From: Conoideocrella luteorostrata
Lineage: Eukaryota > Ascomycota > Sordariomycetes > Hypocreales > Clavicipitaceae
Assembly (NCBI GenBank): GCA_032433595.1
Contig: JASWJB010000055.1
Location: 62,001 to 126,000 of the forward strand
Length of the DNA: 64,000 nucleotides
Reading direction: 5' to 3'
Shown here: one piece after another, positions 38,721 through 49,300 of the stretch
Numbering within the stretch: position 1 is the stretch's first letter
Layout: each line of letters opens with the position of its first letter
The notes under the pieces: generated by a model
What the model saw: only the letters and a program-made list of their open reading frames with translations
The model's database searches: none
What the model was told of the DNA's origin: nothing
Made by a program: the position numbers and the translations under genes

Positions 38721-39886
38721 GTGTATAGTTCTGGCCGAAGGGACACAATGTTCGACGCTATTGTCGAAATGCTGCGGAATTCTAGCTCGACGAGGAGACG
38801 GGGGTGGTCTCAGATGGTCTCCAAGAGTGAGCTCAAAAAACACATGCAGAAACGAGCAAAGAAGGCCGCTGCAGCATTACACAAGAATCAGATGACGTCG
38901 GATCAAACAACAGTAACCGGAGGATTGAAGAAGCCAAACCCATCAATAAAGAAATCTGGTGAGTTTGAGAGTTTGTTGTTGACCAGGGCGCAATGTTGAA
39001 GCCAGTTTTCTGGCCGAAATCTGCAAGACGCGTCCATCGCAAAACATCGTGAAACAATTTCTAGCTGGGCCAAATGGAACCTTCATGTAGGCCAGGCCAT
39101 TTTAGCGGTTCATTTGTACTTGGAAGCTAGCAACGAATGGTCAACCGCACTGTTGCATTGGAAGAGGACTCTGGTAAAAGCTGCTAAAGCCATATAGGCA
39201 TCATATTAATTTAGAAACATGAGCCTGATCGGGTTATAGGGCTAGGTAAACGGGACCAGACCATTAGGTTTTTGGAGGACAATCTAAAGGCTGGCAAACA
39301 AGTAAACGACATGCGTGTGCATATCAAGCATTGCTACATCATGTGATCGAGTCCCAGGCTCGCAATAAATAAATCAACCCAAATTAGAGCATCGCTTTGA
39401 GTTGATATCGAAATAAGAAGAGATGATATATCCTGAGCATCTCCTACAAGGTCCGCTTTGTGGCGGCCTCTCTGGGCAGTAGCTAAAAATGCGCTCTGGC
39501 CTAAGAGACATGGCTAGCACTGAGGAGGGTCCGTGGCTTTCACTCCGTAGACTTGTCCCGTGTGGCGGATGTCGACGGTACAGCATGACACGGTTTCAAA
39601 TTTGTTGCTAAATGAGGGGATTCAACTGGTCACTCCTAGGCCACTATGTTCAAACGTGAAAAGGTAGTTTGGAAACTTCTGGAGTACGACGCAAGAGTTG
39701 ACGTCGGAAATAATAGAGGCAAAACAGCGCTCATATGCCGGCACGGACCCAGATAAGTCAATCGCTGAACTACTGAAGGCTAGTATGCAGAAACAGCAAG
39801 TTAGTTTAGCGTTTCTGATTAGGACTTTAAGATACGGGTTGGAGCCAGAGTACGGGATATATTTGGTGAAAACCGGATGGTGGTAG
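38721..39886 (+). pseudogene. Decayed ankyrin-repeat gene
   Basis: A series of protein-like fragments on the + strand, broken by stops and frame changes. The first (38721-38999) is basic, with SELKKHMQKRAKKAAAALHK. The second (about 39013-39183) includes HRETISSWAKWNLHVGQAIL and LEASNEWSTALLHWKR. The third (about 39540-39756) reads VADVDGTA, a TGA, HGFKFVAK, a TGA, GDSTGHS, a TAG, then ATMFKREKVVWKLLEYDARV and DVGNNRGKTALI. The last is a good ankyrin-repeat match (xVVKLLLExGARVD...GxTAL). A shift of frame then gives DPDKSIAELLKASMQKQQ. The internal stops fit CGA-to-TGA and TGG-to-TAG changes. No intron set that I tried joins the parts. An unrecognised multi-exon gene is less likely, and the first two fragments may belong to something else. 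Confidence 0.5.
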
Positions 39887-40711
39887 ATAGCTTGGGTTGC
39901 TCGACCACTATTTCCTATGAGCCAGCCATTCTGTTGGACTGTGGATCGAGGCTAATGTATTTATACGTAAAAGATGAGTGTCGCTTGAGACTTCATTGAA
40001 GGCGTATCTAGACGATGAAGGCCGGCTTTGGATCAAATGCTGAGAGTGGACTGTACAGCTCACAGCTCCAAAGGCTGTGTTGTCAACTTAAATGGGGAGT
40101 CCATGTTTTGGCTTTTCCGTTTTGATAGACCGTTTTGGTGCATGTCAATACGTAGCGGGACAATACTGGCGAAACGTACTTGGAGGGGACATAAAATTAT
40201 GAATGGTTAGCTAAGTAATTGTGCTCAGGCGCAGATACATGACTGCGGCAAGCTTCTTGACCTCGACGAATACCTTCAGCTCCGTATCCTCTGGTTGGTA
40301 TAGTATTTATACTATTGTAAACCGTTCGGATCTGCTTGTCGCAAAACCTGAGGATGTCAAAGGCTAAGAAATGAAGAATGTAGCTCAGTGACAGTAAGGA
40401 GGTTGCTCAGGTAGATGAAGTATTGTAGCGTCACAATGATATTTTTCGTTGGCTTGTGTATTGTACTATGCTTTCGGCGTCGTCCATAAGGTAATACTAG
40501 CTACGTTGAGTTTTTCCATTCCGGGTCTTATCGGACCTCCATTTTGTTATCGCGCCCATTTTTTTCTCCGTACCATCAAACTACATCCACCGACAGCTCT
40601 TGCTGCTCCTGGGACATTGGCCGCGCGCAATACAAGCGCCACGGACTTCTTCTCTTGCAGAAAAAGACGGCAATAATTTGTATTTCTAGCAGATATACTC
40701 TAATCGCGGCC

Positions 40712-42088
40712 ATGGCAGATTCCCAACCAACATCAACGCCTCCGAGTGGCGCTGCCGCAGTCAGCAGCACCACAACACCCCCGAAACCTCGCAATCCAGC
40801 CCTGAAGATGCTCGGCCTTCCCGCCCTTCCTCGCAAGCTTCCTTCCCGGAATTGGATGATCTTCTGGGCCATCACGGGTGCATTCACCACGGCAATTGTC
40901 TATGACAAGCGCGAGAAGAAAAGGGCCACCGCAAAATGGCGTCGTGCCGTGGAGCCTCTATCCCGCGAGCTCATCAGCTCTCCTAATGCGCTACCACGAA
41001 AACTGACTGTATACCTCGAGGCCCCGCCGGGCGATGGCTTGCGCGTAGCCCAAGATCACTTTATTGAGTACGTAAAGCCTGTTCTGGCGGCTTCAGGGCT
41101 GGACTGGGAGTTTGTTCAAGGCAGACAACAGGGGGATGTGAGAGCCGCTGTGGCAGAGAAGATTCGCCGGTCAAGGATGACGCACGAGCGTCCCGGCGAG
41201 GAGATTCCACAAACGGATGATTCAGTCGTCGAAGATTTGCGAAAGCGAATGGGCCTGGCAGATTATGAGGGCATCAAAGGCGACATTGTGATCGGGCGTC
41301 ACGCATGGAAAGAATATATGCGTGGTCTACATGAGGGTTGGTTAGGTCCTCTCAATGCACCGCCTCTCCCGGAGCCCATCCCCGAGCCGGTTGCAGAGAC
41401 AAAACCTGAGCCAGAAGCGACCTCAACCACCGACGACAAAGCCGAAACAAAGCCTGAGGAGGAGAAGAAAGAGGAGAAGAAGGAAGTAAAGCCATCCAGG
41501 CCGCCTCAACCTCGGCCACATAATACCACCAACGACTACGAGTCTGCCACCTTACCGCTACAGATTCCCGCCGAATTCTCTCCTTCAACCGTAATTCCGT
41601 TCCCTCATCGCCTTGGCTTCACCCAGACTTTTGTCCGCCTGGGTCGCTTCCTCAATCGCCGTCATCTTGCGGATGACATTGGTCGTGAAGTCGCTGCTGT
41701 TTGTTTTGCTGCGGCCCGAGAGTGGCGTGAAGCTGATGGCCAATACGAACAAGAACGCGTTTTGGAAGAAGGAGAGCGAGACTGGCCCAAGAGCACGTGG
41801 AAGGAGGAAGAGCCCCAGACAGAAGACGAAAAGAAGAAGGCTGCGACCGAGCCGCCCAAAGAGAGAATTTGGACGTCCAGCATGGTGATTGACCCCCGCG
41901 TTGCACAGCGCATGCGCCGTTTCGAGATTCAACCTGAGGATGCAGAGCGAGCCGCCAAGATTGTCGTTCCAGAGGAGGAAGTTGAGGGCTGGATCAAGGG
42001 AAGTTTGAGAAGCATGTGGCGATGGGGGGCCAGCTCATTCGAGAGCAAGCCCAAGGGTCCTAACATCGGTAATGTGGATGATGAGTGA
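40712..42088 (+). CDS. TIM54: Mitochondrial inner membrane translocase subunit Tim54
   Basis: Component of the TIM22 carrier translocase, which inserts multi-spanning proteins into the mitochondrial inner membrane; yeast Tim54 also assists Yme1 assembly. A single exon of 458 aa. Residues 1-45 are Ser/Thr/Pro then basic, with NPALKMLGLPALPRKLPSRNW, the family's N-terminal signature. One membrane helix at about 48-64 (WMIFWAITGAFTTAIVY) is followed by DKREKKRATAKWRRAVEPLS. The intermembrane-space domain has KLTVYLEAPPGDGLRVAQDHF and a linker of Glu/Lys/Pro repeats (about 225-265, typical of filamentous fungi), then HRLGFTQTFVRLGRFLNRR. The C-terminus, RIWTSSMVIDPRVAQRMRRFE, is conserved. The start at 40712 has a favourable GCCATGG context, and an upstream in-frame extension looks like 5' UTR. 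Confidence 0.93.
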   Translation: MADSQPTSTPPSGAAAVSSTTTPPKPRNPALKMLGLPALPRKLPSRNWMIFWAITGAFTTAIVYDKREKKRATAKWRRAVEPLSRELISSPNALPRKLTVYLEAPPGDGLRVAQDHFIEYVKPVLAASGLDWEFVQGRQQGDVRAAVAEKIRRSRMTHERPGEEIPQTDDSVVEDLRKRMGLADYEGIKGDIVIGRHAWKEYMRGLHEGWLGPLNAPPLPEPIPEPVAETKPEPEATSTTDDKAETKPEEEKKEEKKEVKPSRPPQPRPHNTTNDYESATLPLQIPAEFSPSTVIPFPHRLGFTQTFVRLGRFLNRRHLADDIGREVAAVCFAAAREWREADGQYEQERVLEEGERDWPKSTWKEEEPQTEDEKKKAATEPPKERIWTSSMVIDPRVAQRMRRFEIQPEDAERAAKIVVPEEEVEGWIKGSLRSMWRWGASSFESKPKGPNIGNVDDE

Positions 42089-42377
42089 GGGCGGTAACTA
42101 ATATGCCTCTGGGAGGGGTTAGATCAACATCCTCTCAAGCCTGAAGATGTCATTGTACTATTATATCCTGTATGCTATGTACTTTTGGTATACTGGCAAA
42201 AGAAGAACACTTGTATATGTCTAGGAAATAGAAGGATGTATGGGGGGGGGAAATTAGAGTGCATCATGCAGCATTTATCTACTCAGCTTAAACCATGAAT
42301 AACCACATCATCCGCTCCATGGGCGCAGATTATTATTTTTCCTTCCTGTATTGTTACATCTATTTGTTTAAAATGGT
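42089..42377. other. Short convergent intergenic region
   Basis: 289 bp between the TIM54 stop and the NIP30-domain gene stop. It has an 8-bp poly-G tract at 42243 and AT-rich 3'-UTR-like sequence (ATTATTATTTTTCC). No gene. Confidence 0.5.
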
Positions 42378-42502
42378 TCATTCGTCATCGCTATCGTCCG
42401 AGCCGTAGCTTACCAACCCCAAGCGTTTCTTCTCTGGTGCTTTTGGTTCCGGCTTTGCCACTGTTTCCGTTGCTGTCGCTGCTGCTCTTGCTGTTTCTGT
42501 TT

Positions 42503-42533
<31 letters not shown>

Positions 42534-43430
42534 CGTTGCCGCTGTCGACATTCTTTCTGCTTGTGTCTGTGATCTTGTTTCTGTCTGCGTATGTGCAGAT
42601 CCCCCCTCATCCTTCTTCCCCCTACCAACCCTTTCATCGCCATCACCACCACCACCACCATCACCACCACCATCCACCCTCCTCTTCACCAAACTCTTAT
42701 CCTTATCTTTCTCCTTCCCCCTCTTCCTCTTCCTGCCAGCCCCCCACTCCCCCATACTTTCACTCTCCCCTCCCGTCGCCGAGCCAAAATCACCACCACC
42801 ACTGCTCCTCCTCTGCTGCTCCCTGAAAGCCCTCAGCCCATCCTCCGTCTCCCTCCGCACTTTCTCCTCCTCCAGCCTCTTCGCGGCCATCACCTCGTCC
42901 AGAAACTCAATCTCGTCGTCGTCCAAAGCACGAAACTGGTTCCGGATCTTGTTCTGCTCCTCAAAAGCAGCTTGTTTGGCGGCTACCACAAAAGTTAAGT
43001 CAATACGGGCGTTTATTATGGCGTAGTCCTGCCCAGCAGGAGGGGATTCTTTGGACGACACTGCCCCCCCCTTTTTCCCCCAAGTACAGGAAGAGCGAAA
43101 TTCTGCAAGAAGAAGAAAAAAATGAATAAACAAAAGGAAAGAAGAGTCCCCTTCAACAAACCCCCATTGACAACAGAGAAATCACGTAGGAACCCAAGAC
43201 AAACCTTTATTAGCTTGCAACACGTCATACAGACTCTTCTCTTCACCCGAAGCCGCCTTCAGTCTCTGTTCATGTCTCGCTTTACGTGCACTCTCCAACT
43301 CCTGCTGGACTGCCTCCCACTCTGTCGTGCTTTGGGATATTTGAGGCCGTGGTGCAGGTTCTTCTGTTGCGGGAGGAGCTTGGTCGCCGGTAGGTCCTAT
43401 TGTACCTCCAGACACAAAACGATTGGACAT
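42378..43430 (-). CDS. NIP30/FAM192A (PSME3IP1) N-terminal domain protein
   Basis: Predicted nuclear protein of the NIP30 family; the human member PSME3IP1 binds the PA28-gamma proteasome activator, a partner fungi generally lack, so the fungal role is unknown. Exons on the minus strand are 43430-43205 and 42982-42378 with a 222-bp intron, giving 276 aa. The signature lies across and after the junction: MSNRFVSGG at the start, SLYDVLQANKAAKQAAFEEQ at 67-86, and FRALDDDEIEFLDEV at 92-106. A Glu/Arg-rich coiled segment follows, then basic KRKRGKEKDKDK (nuclear-localisation-like), a Gly/Asp run, and an Ala-Thr dipeptide tract (ATATATATATE) from CAGCAA repeats. The C-terminus RLGLVSYGSDDSDDE matches family ends. 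The junction restores the conserved block, so the model is good. Confidence 0.88.
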
Positions 43431-45386
43431 GATGAGTAGATAATAACCTTTAGGTGCCTGGGTTCTTGCTTCTACTTTGTGCGATAATCAGACGACGGGG
43501 ATAGGTTTAAGAAGGTTTTGTTTTCCAAAGTATTAATCACCACCCTTGCTTGATTCGATACAACTGAGAGATTCAGAGAGCATACATAGAGTGACCAGTC
43601 AGTGGTTGAATGGATATTTTCCGATAATCAGCCGATAATTTTTTTGCGACCACTCCCAGAATTAGTTCCTCTCGTACTTATTTATGCGTTGTCTTCACTA
43701 CGTGCGATGGGTAATTTTTATGCAGTGATATATGTATATTTGTTTTTGATTTATTCTGTTCGCCAAGATGGCATTTATTGTTGGCGCCTGGGTGCCGTCC
43801 TCTCCTGAGACTCGGACCTTAAAACTATGAACAGTCTTCCAATCCTAATGTGGGGTCCACCGTTGGCAAGCCTTCATCTACCTTCTTGTTTCGACTGCTC
43901 CAGATAACAGGATGAGCTATGACCTCCCAGGCCTCATTTTCCATAACGCGAATACAACTTATCTCACGAGCTCCCAACACGAAGACACAAAGTGCCGCTC
44001 CGAAACGAAACACTCATAATAAATCGAAATCGACTGGTGCAAGGCGTATTCGTCAACAACACCCTGCGTCGTCATTAACCCCTCGACGCACAAAACAAAC
44101 ACCATTGATCCATAAAAGCAAAAAAAAAAAAAAAAAAAAACCCGTTCGTCTTAACTATATGCCAGCCCATGACAGAGGAAACACGTCTAATATCGTTTGA
44201 ACGAAGACACCTGCCAAAGCCATGCTATGCCAATTTGGGGAAGTCAGGAATTGACGGCCAACCGACCATAAAGCTTCGATTTAGAATGCGGATGATGCGA
44301 AAAGAAAAAGGGAGAAAATAATCCAGCCCCTAAGTGCATACTTAACAACCTTCCCAAAGCCTCATTTTACCCGCTGAACGCAATGCATAACCCGTCTCGT
44401 GAAAAAAAAAAATCCCATATTTTAGTACCGGTCCATCCCATTTTCTCCTTGGTCGAAAGGCATAATGCAATATATATACTGTTCCCAAACTTTTTGTTTG
44501 ACTGTTACTGCATCATGGGAGGCGACAGATTGCCACAGCATGCCAGCGAGTTACTGAGTGCGCTGGTGCCGACGACGGGCTCTTCATAAAGAGATTGACG
44601 TCGAAAAATCGGGCATCCGTTGGCAACCGTGTACTCCCAGTCTCGCAAAACAAATGGAAATCAAATTTAAGAACAATTGGTCTTTCTGGTGAGTCCAATG
44701 TCCCACCGCCTCAAGAATGCAAGAAAAACACATCAACCCGCGGTCTCCATGGTGTGGACTATGCATGTGCAGGTGACAAAATCATTTCACCGTGACGATT
44801 GTCGGATGTGACTCCATTTCTGGATCGACTCGTTGCAGTCAAATGCGGTGCTTTCAGAGTGAGGTCAAAACACCAGCCGCGTCCATGTGAAAAATATTCT
44901 TCAACCGAGGTGCTCGTGTAAAATATGATCTAATAAGGGATCGTGCCCCATAACGTGATGTTGTCAAAACCCAAACGCCAAAATGTAACAATTAGTAGTA
45001 ACATATACCAAAGAAGGTTAAGCCGAGGTGAAAACGTGCGATGCCTTCACCAATCCCATGGCAAACTTCAGCATATATTCTCGTCCGATGTGTAGATGGC
45101 CTGAGTCATGGAGAATCAGGAACAAACTCTTGGAGAAATCGTAAAGAAAATATACCGCAAGTTGATCATCTCAACCTTTTTGTGTCTTTTGTCGTGCCGG
45201 GGTATCTGAAAGAAAAATAATAAAAAAACGGTCGTTCTCGAGAAAACGTGTAGAAAATTCGTGGCCATTACAAAGTAACTTCTTGGCATCTTTAATCCTC
45301 TCAGTGCGGCTTCGAAGACTACTTCAAGAAGTGCTGCCGACGCAGCTATAGAAAGGTGAAAACTGTAGGGAAAAGGGAAAATAGTT
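43431..45386. other. Intergenic region upstream of NIP30 gene
   Basis: About 2 kb with no supportable gene. It contains a 20-bp poly-A tract at 44119-44138 and many AAAAGAAAA-type tracts. A + strand frame at 43919-44200 is Lys/Thr/Ser-rich and spans the poly-A. I read it as non-coding; part is the 3' UTR of the cyclin gene on the minus strand. Confidence 0.5.
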
Positions 45387-46385
45387 TTAGCCCACTACGG
45401 GCTGGCCGTATCCATGAGATACAAAGTACGGAGAAGTCTGCTTCATAGGCCCCGCGCAACCAGTGCAATTGCACTCGGCGACACCGTGATCCCAAGCTCC
45501 GTGATTATAGGAGTAGTGCGGAGCATACGGAGTCTGGCGGTGCTGATAGAACGAGTTTTGCACAGGTGGCTGAGGATAGCGACTGCTGTACTGAGCAGTA
45601 GCCTGAGCAAACCACTCATTGTAGCGCGCGTTGCTGGACGTCGCAGACATGACATACTCAGGAGTGCCGTAGCCCGAATCAGGGGGGGTAAGGGGGGCGC
45701 TCCATGGATTATGAGTCCAGGTACCATCTCCTGAGCGATATGTGTGCGTTTGGCCTTTCATAGCCTGATAACGCTCATATTCGGCCACCTGTTCTTGCAA
45801 ATAGCGCGAGTGAGGCGACTGGCGGTTATTGCCATGTCTTGCAAGTTCCGTGTCGATAGCCGGGACAAGAGTAGCCAGTCTGTCACGACTAGCCTGCGCC
45901 ACCTGTCGCTTCTTCATTTGCTGCCATTCACGCCAATTCCCAAGCCAAGCCTGGTAGTCCTTGCTGAGGTCCAAGTTGACGTATAGTCTCCAACCCATTG
46001 CTTGAACCCAATCAAATTCCAGAGAATTTAGCTCGGAAACAGCAATGCCGCTGACTTCGGACCACGACCGGTTCTGAAAAGTGTTGTCATCAAGAAACTT
46101 ACTTCCCAGAAGAAGTGACACAGTCAGATATCGCCAGACTTGACCCTCGGATGACTTGTATGAGCCCTGGCCCTTCGTGGCATTGATCCTCTTGGCCAGA
46201 TAATTCATTCCTAAGAGAATGGTGGTGCTAGGAAGTCGCGTCGAAGTGAGAATTTGAGTGACGAACTTGCGGAATGACGACGTAACAGCGCCATCGGGAG
46301 TTACGACGCGAACAGCCATCTCGGCAACGTATTCGGCCATCATGTCGACCTCATAATCGAGGACGGCACACACGCCACCTGGCAT
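45387..46385 (-). CDS. Cyclin-domain protein (Pho85-cyclin/Clg1-like)
   Basis: A single-exon gene of 332 aa. Residues about 36-140 form one cyclin box: FRKFVTQILTSTRLPSTTIL at 38-57, YLAKRIN at 62-68, WRYLTVSLLLGSKFLDDNTF at 84-103, and NRSWSEVSGIAVSELNSLE at 105-123, with GWRLYVNL closing the fold. The phrase SKFLDD...W.EVSGI is typical of the Pcl-type cyclins that activate Pho85/Cdk5-like kinases, and the leader VLDYEVDMMAEYVAEMAVR resembles filamentous-fungal Clg1-like proteins. A basic coiled segment follows (about 155-210). The tail is Tyr/Pro/Gln-rich and ends with a CNCTGC cluster around residue 308. The kinase partner and cell-cycle phase are not decided by sequence. Confidence 0.82.
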   Translation of the reverse strand: MPGGVCAVLDYEVDMMAEYVAEMAVRVVTPDGAVTSSFRKFVTQILTSTRLPSTTILLGMNYLAKRINATKGQGSYKSSEGQVWRYLTVSLLLGSKFLDDNTFQNRSWSEVSGIAVSELNSLEFDWVQAMGWRLYVNLDLSKDYQAWLGNWREWQQMKKRQVAQASRDRLATLVPAIDTELARHGNNRQSPHSRYLQEQVAEYERYQAMKGQTHTYRSGDGTWTHNPWSAPLTPPDSGYGTPEYVMSATSSNARYNEWFAQATAQYSSRYPQPPVQNSFYQHRQTPYAPHYSYNHGAWDHGVAECNCTGCAGPMKQTSPYFVSHGYGQPVVG

Positions 46386-49300
46386 GATGAAGGATGTGAG
46401 ATGGGGACCCGACTAAGATCGACAGGGACCTTGGTCGGATGGTCGAACTCGTAGCACAGAGACACGGCGGTGCGGGTAATCCACACAAAGCAACAAAGGT
46501 CGTCTCTGAGCCAAAAAGTCGAGGGTAATTGCGCGAAGACGACCAAACTTTTCTGATTTCAAACACGTCGAGCCATTTAATGCCTATTCACTATCACCGT
46601 ACTCGTTGATAATGCAATCCAGACGTTGATAATGGAATGATGGTCGAGAAATTTTATCGAAGATGATGTTTGCGCTCAGTAGCTGAACTGAACGAGGAGT
46701 TCGGATCAACAAGAATTTGAAGAGAAGAAATCTGAGTTTAAATTAGTCATTTTGTCATGCATACTGAAAGCAAACCAGGGTTGAGTTTGGTTAGTGTGGT
46801 GATAGACGAATGTATCTCAGCATAGGAGTTGGCTCGTTTTTAACATCAGTCGAAAACGGCAGCGCCAAGATAGGTTTTGCAAGACATAGTTGCAATTATA
46901 GCAGATAGGAGCCGCCATTATCAACTTGTGCCGCTGAAAGTGTCCCCAAGACTTTCCGTCAAATAAGCATCGATGTGCACATATGACGTTCAAAGTCTTG
47001 AGCCACTGTCCGGGAACAACGCCAATAGCAGCAGTGCATGCAAATTTTTGGCCAGGAACAATAGTCAACCGAATACGTTGAGTAACTCACTTTAGATCGA
47101 AAATCGCTTCAAGAAATGTTGCGAGCCCTGGAAGTATAGTCTGCTGCTGGGTTGCGGCCGAGAGTCAACTGGTCACTTCAGACAACCTTGGGGTACACAG
47201 AAAAGATAGGTCTACACGGCGAGATGAAAGACCAGTGGAACTCGCGCGAGACCTGAATCCGTAAGTCGACGAACAATGACGGGGCTCGTGACGGGAATTG
47301 TCGAATAATCGGCGGATTCGGTATTCGTGGAGGGGAATTGCGGGAGTAGAGGAGAATGAGGAGGAGGAGGATGAAAAGTATGGGAGGTTGACGAGACGGA
47401 GAAAGGATGGGGCATGGTAAGATGTGCTGATTCTCTGGTGGTCCACCAGTGATGTGGGAGACGGTGCTCCTCAGGCTACACAGAACCCTGGGCAGTGACG
47501 GTACGTGGAGTACTTGGCTGCCTTGGTGGAGGACATGACAGGGCCTAAGACAACTGGCATAGCACACAGGAGAAAGTGAGCGTTCGTGGGTGGTGAAAGG
47601 CTACGGGCGGCACAGCCGGGTGTCAGTGAACATTAGTCGACAGACTTGGCTCATTGCACCCCGAGGGTACATTACGGGCCCAGTACGGGATGGCTCACTG
47701 CCAAAGTCCCTGACGTTGTGTCTGTGTTTTTTTTTTTTTTTTTCGAACTAAGCCTGGCCCCTTCTCACTGGCCGTTCCTTCTCCGTAGTGCCATTCCGGC
47801 TTTCTGCCTTTGCTTGGCCAACCCACTCGAGGAGCCACCTCTGGGTCCTGCTGGCGTGAATGGGGATGCTAGGGAGCGTGAGCTCCACCAAACCTACTTA
47901 CCAGTAGCATTCATTGGTCCACCGACGTAGAGTGTCTGGCAGCACCTGAAGGAAGGGGTGGTGGTGGCAGATCATGGCGGCTGGGTGTTGGGTTTGCTCA
48001 TCAGCGTTGCTGGGGTGCGTCAGCAGGCATGTTATGCACTTGCTCTGTACGGAATAACTCGTAGTTAGGGAGTACTCCGTAAAGGGTACCAAGCATTACG
48101 AGGAGGGCTCGGGGCCTCAGGGGCATGGGTGGAGTCACCACTGACAGTTACAGGTCCTCGGACAGCCACCACGCCGGCCGCTTCGTGAAGTCGTCAAGAG
48201 AGGGAGATCCAATGTCGCTTCCTGCGCCAGTTCTTGATGAACTGCCAACCAACGGTGATGTGGAAACTGTCACTTAGCGTCTGTTGCACAAAGCAGGCAG
48301 CAGGACAGAAAGTCACAGCCTTCATTTGAGCGGGCTATTCGCCCCAGCCGCTAACTTAATGAGGCACTCATGATCACCTGCCAACGGCAAGAGCGCGACC
48401 GTCGAAAGCGTGATTCTCACATCCAAAGCATCGTATGTAGGCTCCTTAGCTCCCCATCATTTTGTTTGTCCGCAGTCACAGCAACCGAAAATTGCGCTTG
48501 CACCTGCACCTACCACCCATGCTTTCTCACTAGCTAACCATGTTGTTCATCGCCAGCACAACTACTCCGTAGACCTGGAGGCAAAAATACAAATTGACCG
48601 GCGTCGGTTCACAGCCTGCTTATTGTGTATGGCTTGAACGCCTCGCCGTAGCAGCCGACTGAACACGGAGACACAGCCACGGCATAATAGTCTTGCCGAT
48701 TGGAGACTCCTTCAGATTATGGCTGGTATGTCTCTGCATTTCGGATTTTATTGCCGTCTCAATTTGTGCCTTATTTTTTTCCTTACATGCAATTTTCTTC
48801 TCGCCGTGTGCGGATAACACAAGACGGGACTAAGACACTCAAAATTCAGACCCAGTACGAGTAAATACTCCAATGGAGCATGGGAGCATCGAGCATCGAC
48901 TGTCCCCGAATGACGAGATAAAATGGGACACCGTGGGCCCCGTCTCGTCTCCCAGCATGTATTCTTGGACGAGGGGAGGCACGAGAACCGCCTAAACCCA
49001 CCTGAAATATCACTGCACAGGCAAGGGTTTGCTCGCTGGAAAGCTTTATGCGGGTCTGTCTATCTGAGTGATGGGCAGCGCCGCCAACTCCCCGCCAACC
49101 CATCCATTTGATCGTTCGAGAACGACCTACGACCTTGGCGGAGACAGCTGCATGGAGGCAAATCTGCGAGTCAATCACTGGCTTGACTGGTGGGCCTTGC
49201 GCAGCTCAGATGTCGAGTTTCACTAATTTCTTTTCATGTTTTCTTTTCTTTGCCCCTCGCAGATAATATTGAAAGTTTCTCGCAAAAACTGGATGCACGA

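Noticed and set aside
44119..44138. Poly-A tract as a sign of a retrogene or LINE insertion
   Set aside because: No target duplication or coding remnant flanks it; similar A, T and G homopolymers occur throughout the window.
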